Assembly (NCBI GenBank): GCA_003140655.1
Contig: PLKR01000184.1
Coordinates: 3,552 to 9,751, forward strand
Reading direction: 5' to 3'
DNA from: Acidobacteriaceae bacterium
Lineage (GTDB): Bacteria; Acidobacteriota; Terriglobia; Terriglobales; Acidobacteriaceae
Length of the DNA stretch: 6,200 nucleotides
Shown in pieces: positions 1 through 6,170 of the stretch. Under the pieces are notes generated by a model, which saw nothing but the letters and a program-made list of their open reading frames with translations, did not search any database and had not been told where the DNA came from. The first letter of the stretch is position 1; every line of letters begins with the position of its first letter. The translations under genes and the position numbers were made by a program.

Positions 1-25
1 GGTTCGGGCTGCACCGAGGGCACCT

Positions 26-181
26 TCAGCGCACGCTCCAATGAATGGCATGCCAATAGCGAATCAAAGTGAGGGCGAGCAGCAGAAAGGCGATCAGCAG
101 CAGGCCGGTAGTTTCCGTGGCATAAATGGCGTGCCGTTGATGCTTGTGGGAATCGTTCTGGCGTTGAGCGTTGACCACCAC
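26..181 (-). CDS. Probable small single-pass membrane protein (51 aa)
   Basis: Function is unknown. The minus-strand frame runs 51 codons from a GTG at 181 to a TGA at 26-28. It reads as a polar, His/Gln/Lys-rich N-terminal half (residues 1-23), one strongly hydrophobic helix (about 26-40, core LLLIAFLLLALTLI), and a short basic, aromatic tail RYWHAIHWSVR. This is the layout of a small inner-membrane protein. Codon third positions are mostly G or C, as in the neighbouring genes, which supports real coding. The start is the weak point: the frame has no ATG, an in-frame TGA lies just upstream, and only two adjacent GTG codons (181 and 178) are available, with no clear ribosome site. A TACAAT box (minus strand, 185-190) sits almost on top of the start, so a leaderless message is possible. 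It is divergent from the dioxygenase gene. It could be a chance frame; confidence is moderate. Confidence 0.42.
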   Translation of the reverse strand: MVVNAQRQNDSHKHQRHAIYATETTGLLLIAFLLLALTLIRYWHAIHWSVR

Positions 182-250
182 TTTATTGTACGCCGCTCAG
201 AAAGCATGGGCTCAACCAGTTGAAAGACCCCGGTTCAACAAAATTTGGTC

Positions 251-256
251 TATACT
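251..256 (+). promoter_or_regulatory. Candidate -10 box (TATACT) ahead of the dioxygenase gene
   Basis: TATACT lies 23 bases upstream of the ATG at 280, which would put a transcription start near 263 and leave a short leader containing the ribosome site. No convincing -35 hexamer is found 16-18 bases upstream: TTGAAA at 220-225 is about 25 bases away, too far for a standard sigma-70 promoter. It is called from the -10 match and position only. Confidence 0.3.
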
Positions 257-265
257 CGGTGCGCC

Positions 266-274
266 AGAGAGAGG
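266..274 (+). promoter_or_regulatory. Ribosome binding site that sets the dioxygenase start
   Basis: A purine run, AGAGAGAGG, ends five bases before the ATG at 280. It favours 280 over the in-frame ATG at 220, which would add 20 residues in front of a well-formed Tat signal and would place the candidate promoter inside the gene. Confidence 0.6.
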
Positions 275-279
275 CTGCC

Positions 280-906
280 ATGAATCAGACCCGCAGGGAA
301 ATGTTGGAGAAATGCGTTGCGCTAGGAGCGGTGACGCTTGCAACTTCCGCTTCGCTGTCGGCCATCGCAAGAGCCTGGGACACGGCTGAGGCCAAGCGGC
401 AGCCCACACCATTTTGCGAACTGGGTCCGTTCTACAAGCGCGATGCGCCGCATGTTTCGGTGTTGCGCGCGCCCGGCGATCCCGGCATGCCTTTATCCGT
501 TGCTGGAATCGTGTACAGCGTGAACGGAGAAATTCTTCCCAATGCCAAGCTGGAAATCTGGCAGACCGACAACTTTGGCCACTACGACAACGCCGGCTAC
601 CGCTTCCGTACGACGATACAACCTGACCCGAAAAGCAATTACGGTTTTGAGAGCGTTCTGCCCGGGCACTATCCCGCGCGTGTATGCCAGCACGTTCATT
701 ACCTGGTGACCGCGCCCGGACACAAGCCGCTGACCACTCAGCTCTACTTCGCGAGCGATCCCGTGTTCGATGGCGATCCCGACAAGAATTTTTCCCGTGA
801 CCCGCTGATCACCAGCCGCGAACTGGTGCGCCCGGTCATGCTCAAAGGCGATCCGCAACAGATGGTTGCAGCCGTCACCTTCGATATCGTTCTTGAGAAA
901 GCCTGA
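280..906 (+). CDS. Tat-exported intradiol ring-cleavage dioxygenase (protocatechuate 3,4-dioxygenase/catechol dioxygenase family)
   Basis: The 208-residue product should be a non-haem Fe(III) enzyme that opens catechol-type rings between the two hydroxyls. The N-terminus has a twin-arginine signal (TRREML, residues 4-9) followed by a hydrophobic stretch and a possible A-R-A cleavage near residue 32. Tat export suits a metalloenzyme folded in the cytoplasm. The family's N-terminal motif appears as TPFCELGPFY (43-52), with Cys where Gln is usual. The core LEIWQTDNFGHY (91-102) gives the first iron ligand Tyr102; PGHYP gives Tyr131; QHVH gives His138 and His140; TQLYF carries the conserved Gln154. 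All four ligands are therefore present. The protein is shorter than typical protocatechuate dioxygenase beta subunits: only 29 residues separate the two ligand tyrosines, against roughly 36-39 in classic enzymes. The stop overlaps the next gene's start by one base. The family is near certain; the substrate cannot be told, and none of the usual beta-ketoadipate genes is nearby. Confidence 0.9.
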   Translation: MNQTRREMLEKCVALGAVTLATSASLSAIARAWDTAEAKRQPTPFCELGPFYKRDAPHVSVLRAPGDPGMPLSVAGIVYSVNGEILPNAKLEIWQTDNFGHYDNAGYRFRTTIQPDPKSNYGFESVLPGHYPARVCQHVHYLVTAPGHKPLTTQLYFASDPVFDGDPDKNFSRDPLITSRELVRPVMLKGDPQQMVAAVTFDIVLEKA

Positions 907-1874
907 TGCCGACGAAACCCATGCTGTCCAGCTCGATTCTCTTGCTTCTGGTTGTTTCCCTTGCCCAACCCGCCGCAAGCTCGGGGATGAAGCCTGCCGC
1001 CACCGTTCCTTTGCCATGTGAATCGCAGAACCAGCTTATTTCGCCTGCTGGAGATCAGGTTGCGGTATCGTGCAGCGATCACACTCTCCGGCTGGTGGAT
1101 GCTGGCTCAGGAAATACAAAGCACACCTTCGGCCCGCAGCCGCGGATCACCGCTTACGACTATTCACGGGACGGCCGCTGGTTCGCGGTGGGTCTGCGGG
1201 ATGGCACGGTGGAGGTGGCGTCGACCTCGGGAGCAGCCGAGGACAAGCGATGGAAGAGCGATACGCACGGCATCCACGACCTCAAATTCCTTCCTGACTC
1301 CAGCGGAATCGTTGTGGGCTCGCTCGACCGCCCGGGACAGATTTGGGATCTTCGCGGAACGCCGAAACAACTGGCGATCCTCCACTCTGATTTTGCCGGA
1401 TTGATCCACTGCAGCTTCAGCCCGGACGGAAAGCTGCTCGTGACAGCGGACGGAGACACCGTGATTCGCTTCTACGATGCAGCAACCTGGAAGATACTGC
1501 ATGAGTATCGCGGCTTGGCGCTTGAGACTTTCGCAGTGGCCTTCACAACCGACGGCAAGCGCGTGCTGATTGGTGGCCCCGATGACCGTATCACCGTGCT
1601 CGATCCCGCCACCGGAGCCGAACTAGAGAAGCTCCCCAAAGAGGCTGACGTAGTTTGGCGGATACTTCCTTTCGGAAACGATGGGCAAGCAAGGATTTTC
1701 TATTTCGATGGCGATGGCAAGAGGCCGGACCACGAATCGATTTGGAACGTGAACACCGCGAAGTCCGTCCCCTTGTCGGCCGAGCGGCCGTTTACCGGCA
1801 GCGGCATCGTCGGTGGCAAACTCTGGTTGAGTAGCGCCAACGGGAAAGTTCTGGATATCTGGGTTTACGAGTAA
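906..1874 (+). CDS. Exported WD40-repeat beta-propeller protein
   Basis: The 322-residue product has a Sec-type signal peptide (residues 1 to about 25: short polar start, then ILLLLVVSLA, then QPAASSG), so it should act in the periplasm or at the cell surface. The rest is made of WD40-like blades of about 40 residues. Recognisable D-G hairpins followed by VRxxD/IWDL-type strands occur near 47-66 (SPAGDQVAV...LRLVD), 87-105, 129-149 (QIWDL), 171-191 (FSPDGKLLVT...IRFYD), 213-233 (TDGKRVLIGG) and probably two more degenerate blades at 247-284 and 293-321. This fits one closed seven-bladed propeller. Such folds are scaffolds for protein binding; no catalytic motif is visible. The start ATG shares its A with the dioxygenase stop codon (TGATG), implying translational coupling, and GAGAAAG within the upstream gene can serve as ribosome site. 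An in-frame ATG at 921 is an alternative. The partner or ligand is unknown; a link to the dioxygenase is inferred only from the overlap. Confidence 0.85.
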   Translation: MPTKPMLSSSILLLLVVSLAQPAASSGMKPAATVPLPCESQNQLISPAGDQVAVSCSDHTLRLVDAGSGNTKHTFGPQPRITAYDYSRDGRWFAVGLRDGTVEVASTSGAAEDKRWKSDTHGIHDLKFLPDSSGIVVGSLDRPGQIWDLRGTPKQLAILHSDFAGLIHCSFSPDGKLLVTADGDTVIRFYDAATWKILHEYRGLALETFAVAFTTDGKRVLIGGPDDRITVLDPATGAELEKLPKEADVVWRILPFGNDGQARIFYFDGDGKRPDHESIWNVNTAKSVPLSAERPFTGSGIVGGKLWLSSANGKVLDIWVYE

Positions 1875-2019
1875 GTTTGTGAGTGATCTTACGATTAACT
1901 GGCGGCCGCCGGAATCCGAGCCCGTCTCCGCACAATTTTCCATGGAACCAAACTCACGAATCGCGCGTAATCTCGTCTATAGGACTGGGCAGCATTTGTG
2001 TGCCTGGCGGAGGATTCTT
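1875..2019. other. Non-coding gap between WD40 and DUF4097 genes, with a 10-base palindrome
   Basis: The 145 bases hold no credible gene. A perfect palindrome, GGCGGCCGCC, lies at 1901-1910, about 27 bases after the WD40 stop. It is not followed by a T-run, so it is a poor intrinsic terminator but could be a protein site or a small RNA hairpin. Weak -10-like sequences (TAATCT at 1968-1973, TATAGG at 1978-1983) occur before the next gene without a convincing -35. The plus-strand frame of the next gene stays open back to 1879, but codons 1879-2019 do not resemble the protein family and precede the signal peptide, so I treat them as non-coding. Confidence 0.5.
2009..2013 (+). promoter_or_regulatory. 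Strong ribosome binding site (GGAGG) that decides the start of the DUF4097 gene
   Basis: GGAGG lies six bases before the ATG at 2020, an optimal spacing. It selects this ATG over the in-frame ATG at 1879, and the chosen start places a clean signal peptide at the N-terminus. Confidence 0.8.
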
Positions 2020-2838
2020 ATGAAACGTATGGGTTTTGAACGCTGGTTGCTCATGGGTCTGATTCTCGGCGGCTTGGTTTGCACGTGGGCGGCGTTGCCG
2101 GCGCGGGCTGACGACTGGTCGAAAACCTATACGCTCACCGGGAAGCCCGATCTGCGGGTGGACACTTCCGACGCCGACATTCACGTCTCCACCTGGGATC
2201 AGAATACTATCGAAGCCAAGGTGACGACCACGCACTACAAGATCGGCGCCGATAGCATCCGGATCGAAGAGCACCAGACGGGCGACGTGGTCGAGATCGA
2301 CGTGCGCTACCCGCATCACGGCGTTACGATCGGCTGGGTCAATCATAGCGTCGACATTAACATCCACATGCCGCGCGAGGGCCGGGTAGACCTGCGCACC
2401 GGCGATGGCAAGATCGAACTGGGCAACTTTAAAGGAGAGATGCAGTTGCGCAGCGGAGATGGCTCGCAGGAGATTGACGGCGTAGACGGCAAACTGCGGG
2501 CGCTGACCGGGGATGGACATATCCGCGCCAACGGCCGCTTTGACGAACTCGACCTCAAGACGGGAGACGGGCGCGTGGACGCGCGGGCGACGGCCGGGTC
2601 GGCGCTGGCCATGGGCTGGAGGCTGGAGAGCGGCGATGGCACGGTCACGCTGGAAGTGCCGGCAAACCTCGCTGCAGACGTGGATCTGCACACCGGAGAC
2701 GGCCACATCGATCTGGATATGCCGGTCTCGACCGAAGGCAAGATTCGCGAAGGCGAGGTTCGCGGCAAGCTGAACGGCGGCGGAAATCTGCTGGTGATTC
2801 ACACCGGAGATGGATCGATCCGGCTGCGGAAGAGCTAG
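2020..2838 (+). CDS. Exported DUF4097-type beta-helix repeat protein
   Basis: The 272-residue product begins with a signal peptide (MKR start, hydrophobic WLLMGLILGGLVCTWAAL, cleavage probably after ARA at residue 30), so it is exported to the periplasm or surface. Residues from about 43 onward are short beta strands in the pattern typical of DUF4097/adhesin-like repeat proteins: an opening rung, DLRVDTSDADIHV (44-56), then seven rungs carrying [ST]-G-D-G at residues 127, 145, 163, 181, 204, 225 and 262. The first four are spaced exactly 18 residues apart, fitting successive turns of a right-handed beta-helix or similar solenoid. There is no catalytic motif and no second membrane segment. No sigma factor, anti-sigma factor or phage-shock gene, which sometimes accompany this family, is present here. 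The biochemical role of the family is not established; an envelope structural or sensing role is an inference. The fold-family call is confident, the function is not. Confidence 0.82.
   Translation: MKRMGFERWLLMGLILGGLVCTWAALPARADDWSKTYTLTGKPDLRVDTSDADIHVSTWDQNTIEAKVTTTHYKIGADSIRIEEHQTGDVVEIDVRYPHHGVTIGWVNHSVDINIHMPREGRVDLRTGDGKIELGNFKGEMQLRSGDGSQEIDGVDGKLRALTGDGHIRANGRFDELDLKTGDGRVDARATAGSALAMGWRLESGDGTVTLEVPANLAADVDLHTGDGHIDLDMPVSTEGKIREGEVRGKLNGGGNLLVIHTGDGSIRLRKS
2398..2823 (+). repeat. Degenerate in-gene tandem repeats encoding [ST]GDG rungs
   Basis: Seven copies of a degenerate unit with core ACCGG(A/C/G)GA(T/C)GG begin at 2398, 2452, 2506, 2560, 2629, 2692 and 2803. The first four are exactly 54 bases apart; later intervals are 69, 63 and 111 bases, the last being about two units and suggesting one decayed rung. 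Repetition is clear in protein but diverged in DNA, so the array looks old rather than freshly amplified. Six units encode T/SGDG followed by alternating hydrophobic residues (for example GDGKIEL and GDGHIDL); the second reads GDGSQEI. Confidence 0.85.
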
Positions 2839-2850
2839 CGGAATTCGGTT

Positions 2851-2863
2851 TCCGGCTTCCGGA
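2851..2863 (+). terminator. Small hairpin after the DUF4097 gene, possible weak terminator
   Basis: TCCGG-CTT-CCGGA forms a perfect five-base-pair stem with a three-base loop, 12 bases after the stop codon. The sequence beyond it is only mildly T-rich (GTCTCGCTCTTGCTATT) with no proper T-run, so intrinsic termination would be weak at best. Confidence 0.25.
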
Positions 2864-2907
2864 GTCTCGCTCTTGCTATTAGTGTGAACGAGCTTTGATG
2901 CGAAGCC

Positions 2908-2913
2908 TATACT
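2908..2913 (+). promoter_or_regulatory. Candidate -10 box (TATACT) ahead of the M13 peptidase gene
   Basis: TATACT lies 42 bases upstream of the ATG at 2956. The surrounding octamer CTATACTC is identical to that before the dioxygenase gene (250-257). No good -35 hexamer stands at standard spacing: the 17-base position reads TGAACG, and TTGCTA at 2873-2878 is too far away. It supports independent transcription of the peptidase gene. Confidence 0.3.
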
Positions 2914-2955
2914 CTTTGGTTCTAGCGTTTCGATTCCAACGGAAAAGGACCCCTC

Positions 2956-4992
2956 ATGGCAACTCTGCGTCTTTGTATTACTGCGCTCGCGGCCGCATCG
3001 CTATTTCCCATGGCTCACGCACAACAGCCCGCAGCCACCGTGTCAAAGTATGAGCCGGCGCTGGACGTCACCTCCATGGATCGAAGCGTAGATCCTTGTG
3101 TGGACTTCTTCCAATATTCCTGCGGCGGATGGATAAAAAACAATCCGATTCCTCCCGACCAGTCTTCGTGGGACATCTACGCGAAGATGCAGGACGAGAA
3201 CCTGGGCCGGTTGCGCGGGATTTTGGAGGCTGCTGCCGCGCCTGACGCCAAGCGCAACTCGGCCACGCAGAAGATCGGCGATTACTATGCGTCCTGCACC
3301 GACGAGAAGGCAATTGATGCCCAAGGTTTGTCGCCGCTGAAGCCGGATCTGGAGCGCATTGCGAAGATTAATTCGAAGGCGCAGATCGCCGATGTAGCCG
3401 CGGCCATGGTGGATGACAACGTCCTCTTCCGTTTCGGCTCCACCCAGGACTTCAGAGATGCTACGCAAGAGATTGCGGAAGCGGACCAGGGAGGGCTGGG
3501 CCTGCCCGATCGCGATTACTACGTGAAAGACGACGCGAAGTCGGTAGATCTGCGCAAGGCCTATGTAACGCATGTGCAGAAGATGTTTGAATTGCTGGGC
3601 GATCAGCCGGACGTAGCGGCGGCGGAAGCGCAGACCGTGATGCGCATCGAAACCGCTCTGGCTCAAGGCTCGATGACACTGGTAGATCGGCGCGAACCTA
3701 AGAATCTGGATCATAAGATGACAAGCGGCGAATTGGAAAAGATCAGCCCTGATTTTCCGTGGCAGGTTTACTTCACCAAGGCAGGTCTTCCGTCACTGAA
3801 CTCGCTGAATGTGGCGTCCCCCGGCTTCTTCAAGGCTATGAATGAGGAACTCGGTAAAGAAAGCCTGGCGGATTGGAAGACTTACCTGCGTTGGCACCTG
3901 GTGCATGCGGATGCGCCCTTTCTTTCCTCAACGTTGCTAAACGAAAACTTCGCTTTCTACGGCAAGACCCTGCGCGGCCAGCAGGAGCTGCAGCCGCGCT
4001 GGAAGCGCTGCACGCAATACGTGGACGGCGACTTAGGAGAAGCGCTGGGCCAGGTGTACGTGGAGAAATATTTCAGTCCAGCGGCTAAACAGGAAGCCTT
4101 CAAGATGGTGAAGGAAATCGAAGCGGCGATGGAACAGGACATCAACTCGTTGCCGTGGATGTCCGCTGTCACAAAGCAGCAGGCGCTGATAAAGCTGCAC
4201 GGAATGGCCAACAAGATTGGCTACCCCGACAAATGGCGCGACTACAGCAAGCTGGAAATCGTGCGCGGAGATGAACTGGGCAACGTGGAGCGGGCTCGGC
4301 AATTTGAATTTAACCGGGAGCTGGCTAAGATCGGCAAACCACTGGACCGGGGCGAGTGGGGAATGACTCCGCCCACGGTGAATGCGTATTACGACCCGCA
4401 GATGAATGACATTAACTTTCCGGCGGGAGTGCTGCAGCCGCCGGCGTTCGATCCGGCCTCGGATGCGGCGCCGAACTATGGCGACACCGGCGGCACCATC
4501 GGACACGAACTCACCCACGGCTTCGACGACGAAGGCCGCCAGTTCGACGCTCAGGGCAACCTGCGCGACTGGTGGACCGCGGACGATGAGAAAGAGTTTG
4601 TGAGGCGCGCGAGCTGCATCTCAGATCAATATTCGACGTACACAATCATCGACGACATCAAAATCAACGGCAAGCTGACTTTGGGCGAGGATACCGCCGA
4701 CCTGGGCGGCCTGATTCTTGCTTACATGGCGTGGCAGGCCGACACCAAGGGAGAGAAACTGCCACCGCTCGACGAGCTCACTCCCGAGCAGAGATTCTTC
4801 GTCGGCTATGGGCAAAGCTGGTGTGGCGAAACTCGCGACGAAACCAAGCGGCTGCGCGCTACAGTCGACCCGCATTCTCCGGAGAAATACCGCGCGAATG
4901 GAGTGGTTTCGAACATGCCGGAATTCCAGGGGGCGTTTCACTGCAAGGCGGGATCGCCGATGGTGAATCAGAACCGTTGCCGGGTGTGGTAA
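2956..4992 (+). CDS. Secreted M13-family zinc metallopeptidase (neprilysin/PepO-like)
   Basis: This 678-residue endopeptidase should cut short peptides outside the cytoplasm. A Sec signal peptide (residues 1-22, cleavage after AHA) leads into the M13 N-terminal domain, beginning with DPCVDFFQYSCGGW (47-59) and running to about 430, which in the family forms the lid restricting access to small peptides. The catalytic domain (about 475-678) has the substrate-binding NAYY (476-479), the zinc site HELTH (517-521: His517, Glu518, His521), the third ligand in GEDTADLGG (Glu578, with Asp582), DPHSP (His640) and Arg646, and the hallmark C-terminal CRVW. Spacing matches human neprilysin closely, for example 41 residues from the Asn to the first zinc His in both. 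Eight cysteines after the signal, including those in DPC, YSC, FHC and CRVW, suggest extracytoplasmic disulfides. AAGGA six bases before the ATG supports the start. Length is normal and the gene is intact. Its natural substrate is unknown. It converges on the TonB-family gene. Confidence 0.96.
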   Translation: MATLRLCITALAAASLFPMAHAQQPAATVSKYEPALDVTSMDRSVDPCVDFFQYSCGGWIKNNPIPPDQSSWDIYAKMQDENLGRLRGILEAAAAPDAKRNSATQKIGDYYASCTDEKAIDAQGLSPLKPDLERIAKINSKAQIADVAAAMVDDNVLFRFGSTQDFRDATQEIAEADQGGLGLPDRDYYVKDDAKSVDLRKAYVTHVQKMFELLGDQPDVAAAEAQTVMRIETALAQGSMTLVDRREPKNLDHKMTSGELEKISPDFPWQVYFTKAGLPSLNSLNVASPGFFKAMNEELGKESLADWKTYLRWHLVHADAPFLSSTLLNENFAFYGKTLRGQQELQPRWKRCTQYVDGDLGEALGQVYVEKYFSPAAKQEAFKMVKEIEAAMEQDINSLPWMSAVTKQQALIKLHGMANKIGYPDKWRDYSKLEIVRGDELGNVERARQFEFNRELAKIGKPLDRGEWGMTPPTVNAYYDPQMNDINFPAGVLQPPAFDPASDAAPNYGDTGGTIGHELTHGFDDEGRQFDAQGNLRDWWTADDEKEFVRRASCISDQYSTYTIIDDIKINGKLTLGEDTADLGGLILAYMAWQADTKGEKLPPLDELTPEQRFFVGYGQSWCGETRDETKRLRATVDPHSPEKYRANGVVSNMPEFQGAFHCKAGSPMVNQNRCRVW

Positions 4993-5036
4993 GGAAAACT
5001 TGTCGGTGGCCAATGGTCGCGGGTGTCGGACGATTG
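4993..5036. other. Short convergent gap with no visible terminator
   Basis: The 44 bases between the stop codons of the peptidase gene (+) and the TonB-family gene (-) contain no clear inverted repeat or T-run. Transcripts from the two sides probably run into each other. Confidence 0.5.
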
Positions 5037-6170
5037 CTACTCGAGTTCTTCTTTGGTGGGGTTGTAGAAGAAGCGGAAGCGAAGAGCGAGATATTCTCCG
5101 CCAAAATTGGTGGGCAACGCTGGAAATGGGTCCGAGCCCGTGATGCCGGCCCAGGCCGCGCGATCCAGCGGAATGTCTCCGGAAGTGGCTACCAGCTTCA
5201 TGCCCGCAACTTTTCCATCTTTGGTAATAGCGAATTCGATGATCAGGTTTCCGTGCTTCATCTGCGCGGATTCTGGAATTGCGTTGTACCAATTCTGGCG
5301 CACGTCATGGAGCACACGCTGGAGGTAGGGGCCGAAGTCTACGCCCATGGTGTCGCTGAGAATCTCAAGGTTGCCCACCTGGCGGCCGTGCGCGCCCGTG
5401 CCTAATCCAAAGTCGCCGCCGTTACCCTGGCCTCCACCTCCCGGTTTGGCCGCCCGTGCCGCCTCCTGAATCTGATCGCCTGCGGACATGGAGCCGCCAT
5501 ACTTGCTGAACTCCTTCCTGATGTCTGGCTTGGGCGTTTGTAACTGCGCAATCTGAGGATTGGGCGGTTGCTGTGGCGCGAGCTGATTCTGCGCCAAAGC
5601 ACCGGGCGGCTGAGCCGGCGCCTGCTGCGCCGTCTGGGGTGCATTCAGCCCGGGCGCTCCAGGCGGCGGTGTCGCTAGAATCTTGCGCAACTCCTTGACA
5701 TCCAGATTAGGATGCCGCGTCATGGCCATCCGGTCTTTATCGGATATGATGTTGCTGGTTGACTTGTGTGGGAGCTTTTGCAAGTCCGGCGGAAGCTCAA
5801 GAAAGGTCGCATCCTTCAGGTTGGTCAAGTTTTTCGCCACGACCGCCGAGTGCCAGGGAAGGTATTTTTCAAGCCACTCAATCTTTAGCAGAAAGAAAAT
5901 GAGGACGATGTGGACGATAATGGAAATCCACACGGCTTCGCGGCGGCGCGAGCGCGCCAGATCGTCCTGTAACTGGATGAGCAGGTGGGGCACCCGCGCA
6001 TCGTCATCCAGATCACGGTAGGCCGTTTCCCATCCCTGGGCATCGTACAGCCCGAGTTGCTCCGGTTGCGGCTTCTCGGGAGGAGCCACCGGGTCCTGGA
6101 ATGGGATCTGTGTGATGGGCATGAACTGGGCTTGTCCGTTAGACACAGATTCCCCACGCCTGCGTTGCAT
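5037..6170 (-). CDS. TonB-family energy transducer
   Basis: The 377-residue protein should carry proton-motive energy from an inner-membrane ExbB/ExbD-type motor to outer-membrane receptors. Order of parts: a cytoplasmic, charged N-terminus (1-78); one membrane helix (about 79-96) containing Ser83 and His87, matching the SxxxH motif that couples E. coli TonB to its motor; a periplasmic segment; a Pro/Gln/Ala-rich linker (about 167-215); a Gly-rich stretch (243-260); and a TonB C-terminal domain (about 277-371) with VRQNWYNAIP, a TKDGKV turn, LDRAAWAGI, PFPALPTNFGG and closing FRFFYN. The roughly 78-residue cytoplasmic part is much longer than in E. coli TonB. No exbB, exbD or receptor gene lies in the window. 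The start is uncertain: ATG 6170 has GGAAAG nearby, the GTG at codon 9 (6146) has a GGGGA site, and the frame has no stop up to the right edge, so the gene could begin outside the window. Confidence 0.88.
   Translation of the reverse strand: MQRRRGESVSNGQAQFMPITQIPFQDPVAPPEKPQPEQLGLYDAQGWETAYRDLDDDARVPHLLIQLQDDLARSRRREAVWISIIVHIVLIFFLLKIEWLEKYLPWHSAVVAKNLTNLKDATFLELPPDLQKLPHKSTSNIISDKDRMAMTRHPNLDVKELRKILATPPPGAPGLNAPQTAQQAPAQPPGALAQNQLAPQQPPNPQIAQLQTPKPDIRKEFSKYGGSMSAGDQIQEAARAAKPGGGGQGNGGDFGLGTGAHGRQVGNLEILSDTMGVDFGPYLQRVLHDVRQNWYNAIPESAQMKHGNLIIEFAITKDGKVAGMKLVATSGDIPLDRAAWAGITGSDPFPALPTNFGGEYLALRFRFFYNPTKEELE

Noticed and set aside
1..25. Possible hairpin terminator or gene end at the left edge
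   Set aside because: The GGTGC/GCACC elements are arranged as direct, not inverted, repeats, and 25 bases are too few to assign a gene.
41..223. Plus-strand 60-residue reading frame with a short hydrophobic stretch
   Set aside because: It has a Gln/Ser/Gly-rich unnatural composition, no ribosome site and no family resemblance. The minus strand over the same bases gives a much better membrane protein.
1944..1983. Possible ECF-sigma promoter (GGAACC at 1944-1949 with CGTC at 1974-1977) before the DUF4097 gene
   Set aside because: The two parts are 24 bases apart, well beyond the usual 15-17, so the match is probably chance.
1879..2019. N-terminal extension of the DUF4097 gene to an earlier ATG
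   Set aside because: The 47 extra residues would sit before a perfect signal peptide, while GGAGG lies six bases before the ATG at 2020.
1954..2802. Long (282-residue) minus-strand reading frame antisense to the DUF4097 gene
   Set aside because: It is kept open by the G/C-rich repeated GDG codons of the sense gene. Its product has no recognisable domain, while the sense frame has a signal peptide, a GGAGG site and a repeat fold.
4731..5405. Plus-strand 224-residue frame spanning the peptidase end and the TonB-family gene
   Set aside because: It overlaps two well-supported genes and crosses the convergent junction. Its composition is low-quality with no motif, so it is a shadow frame.
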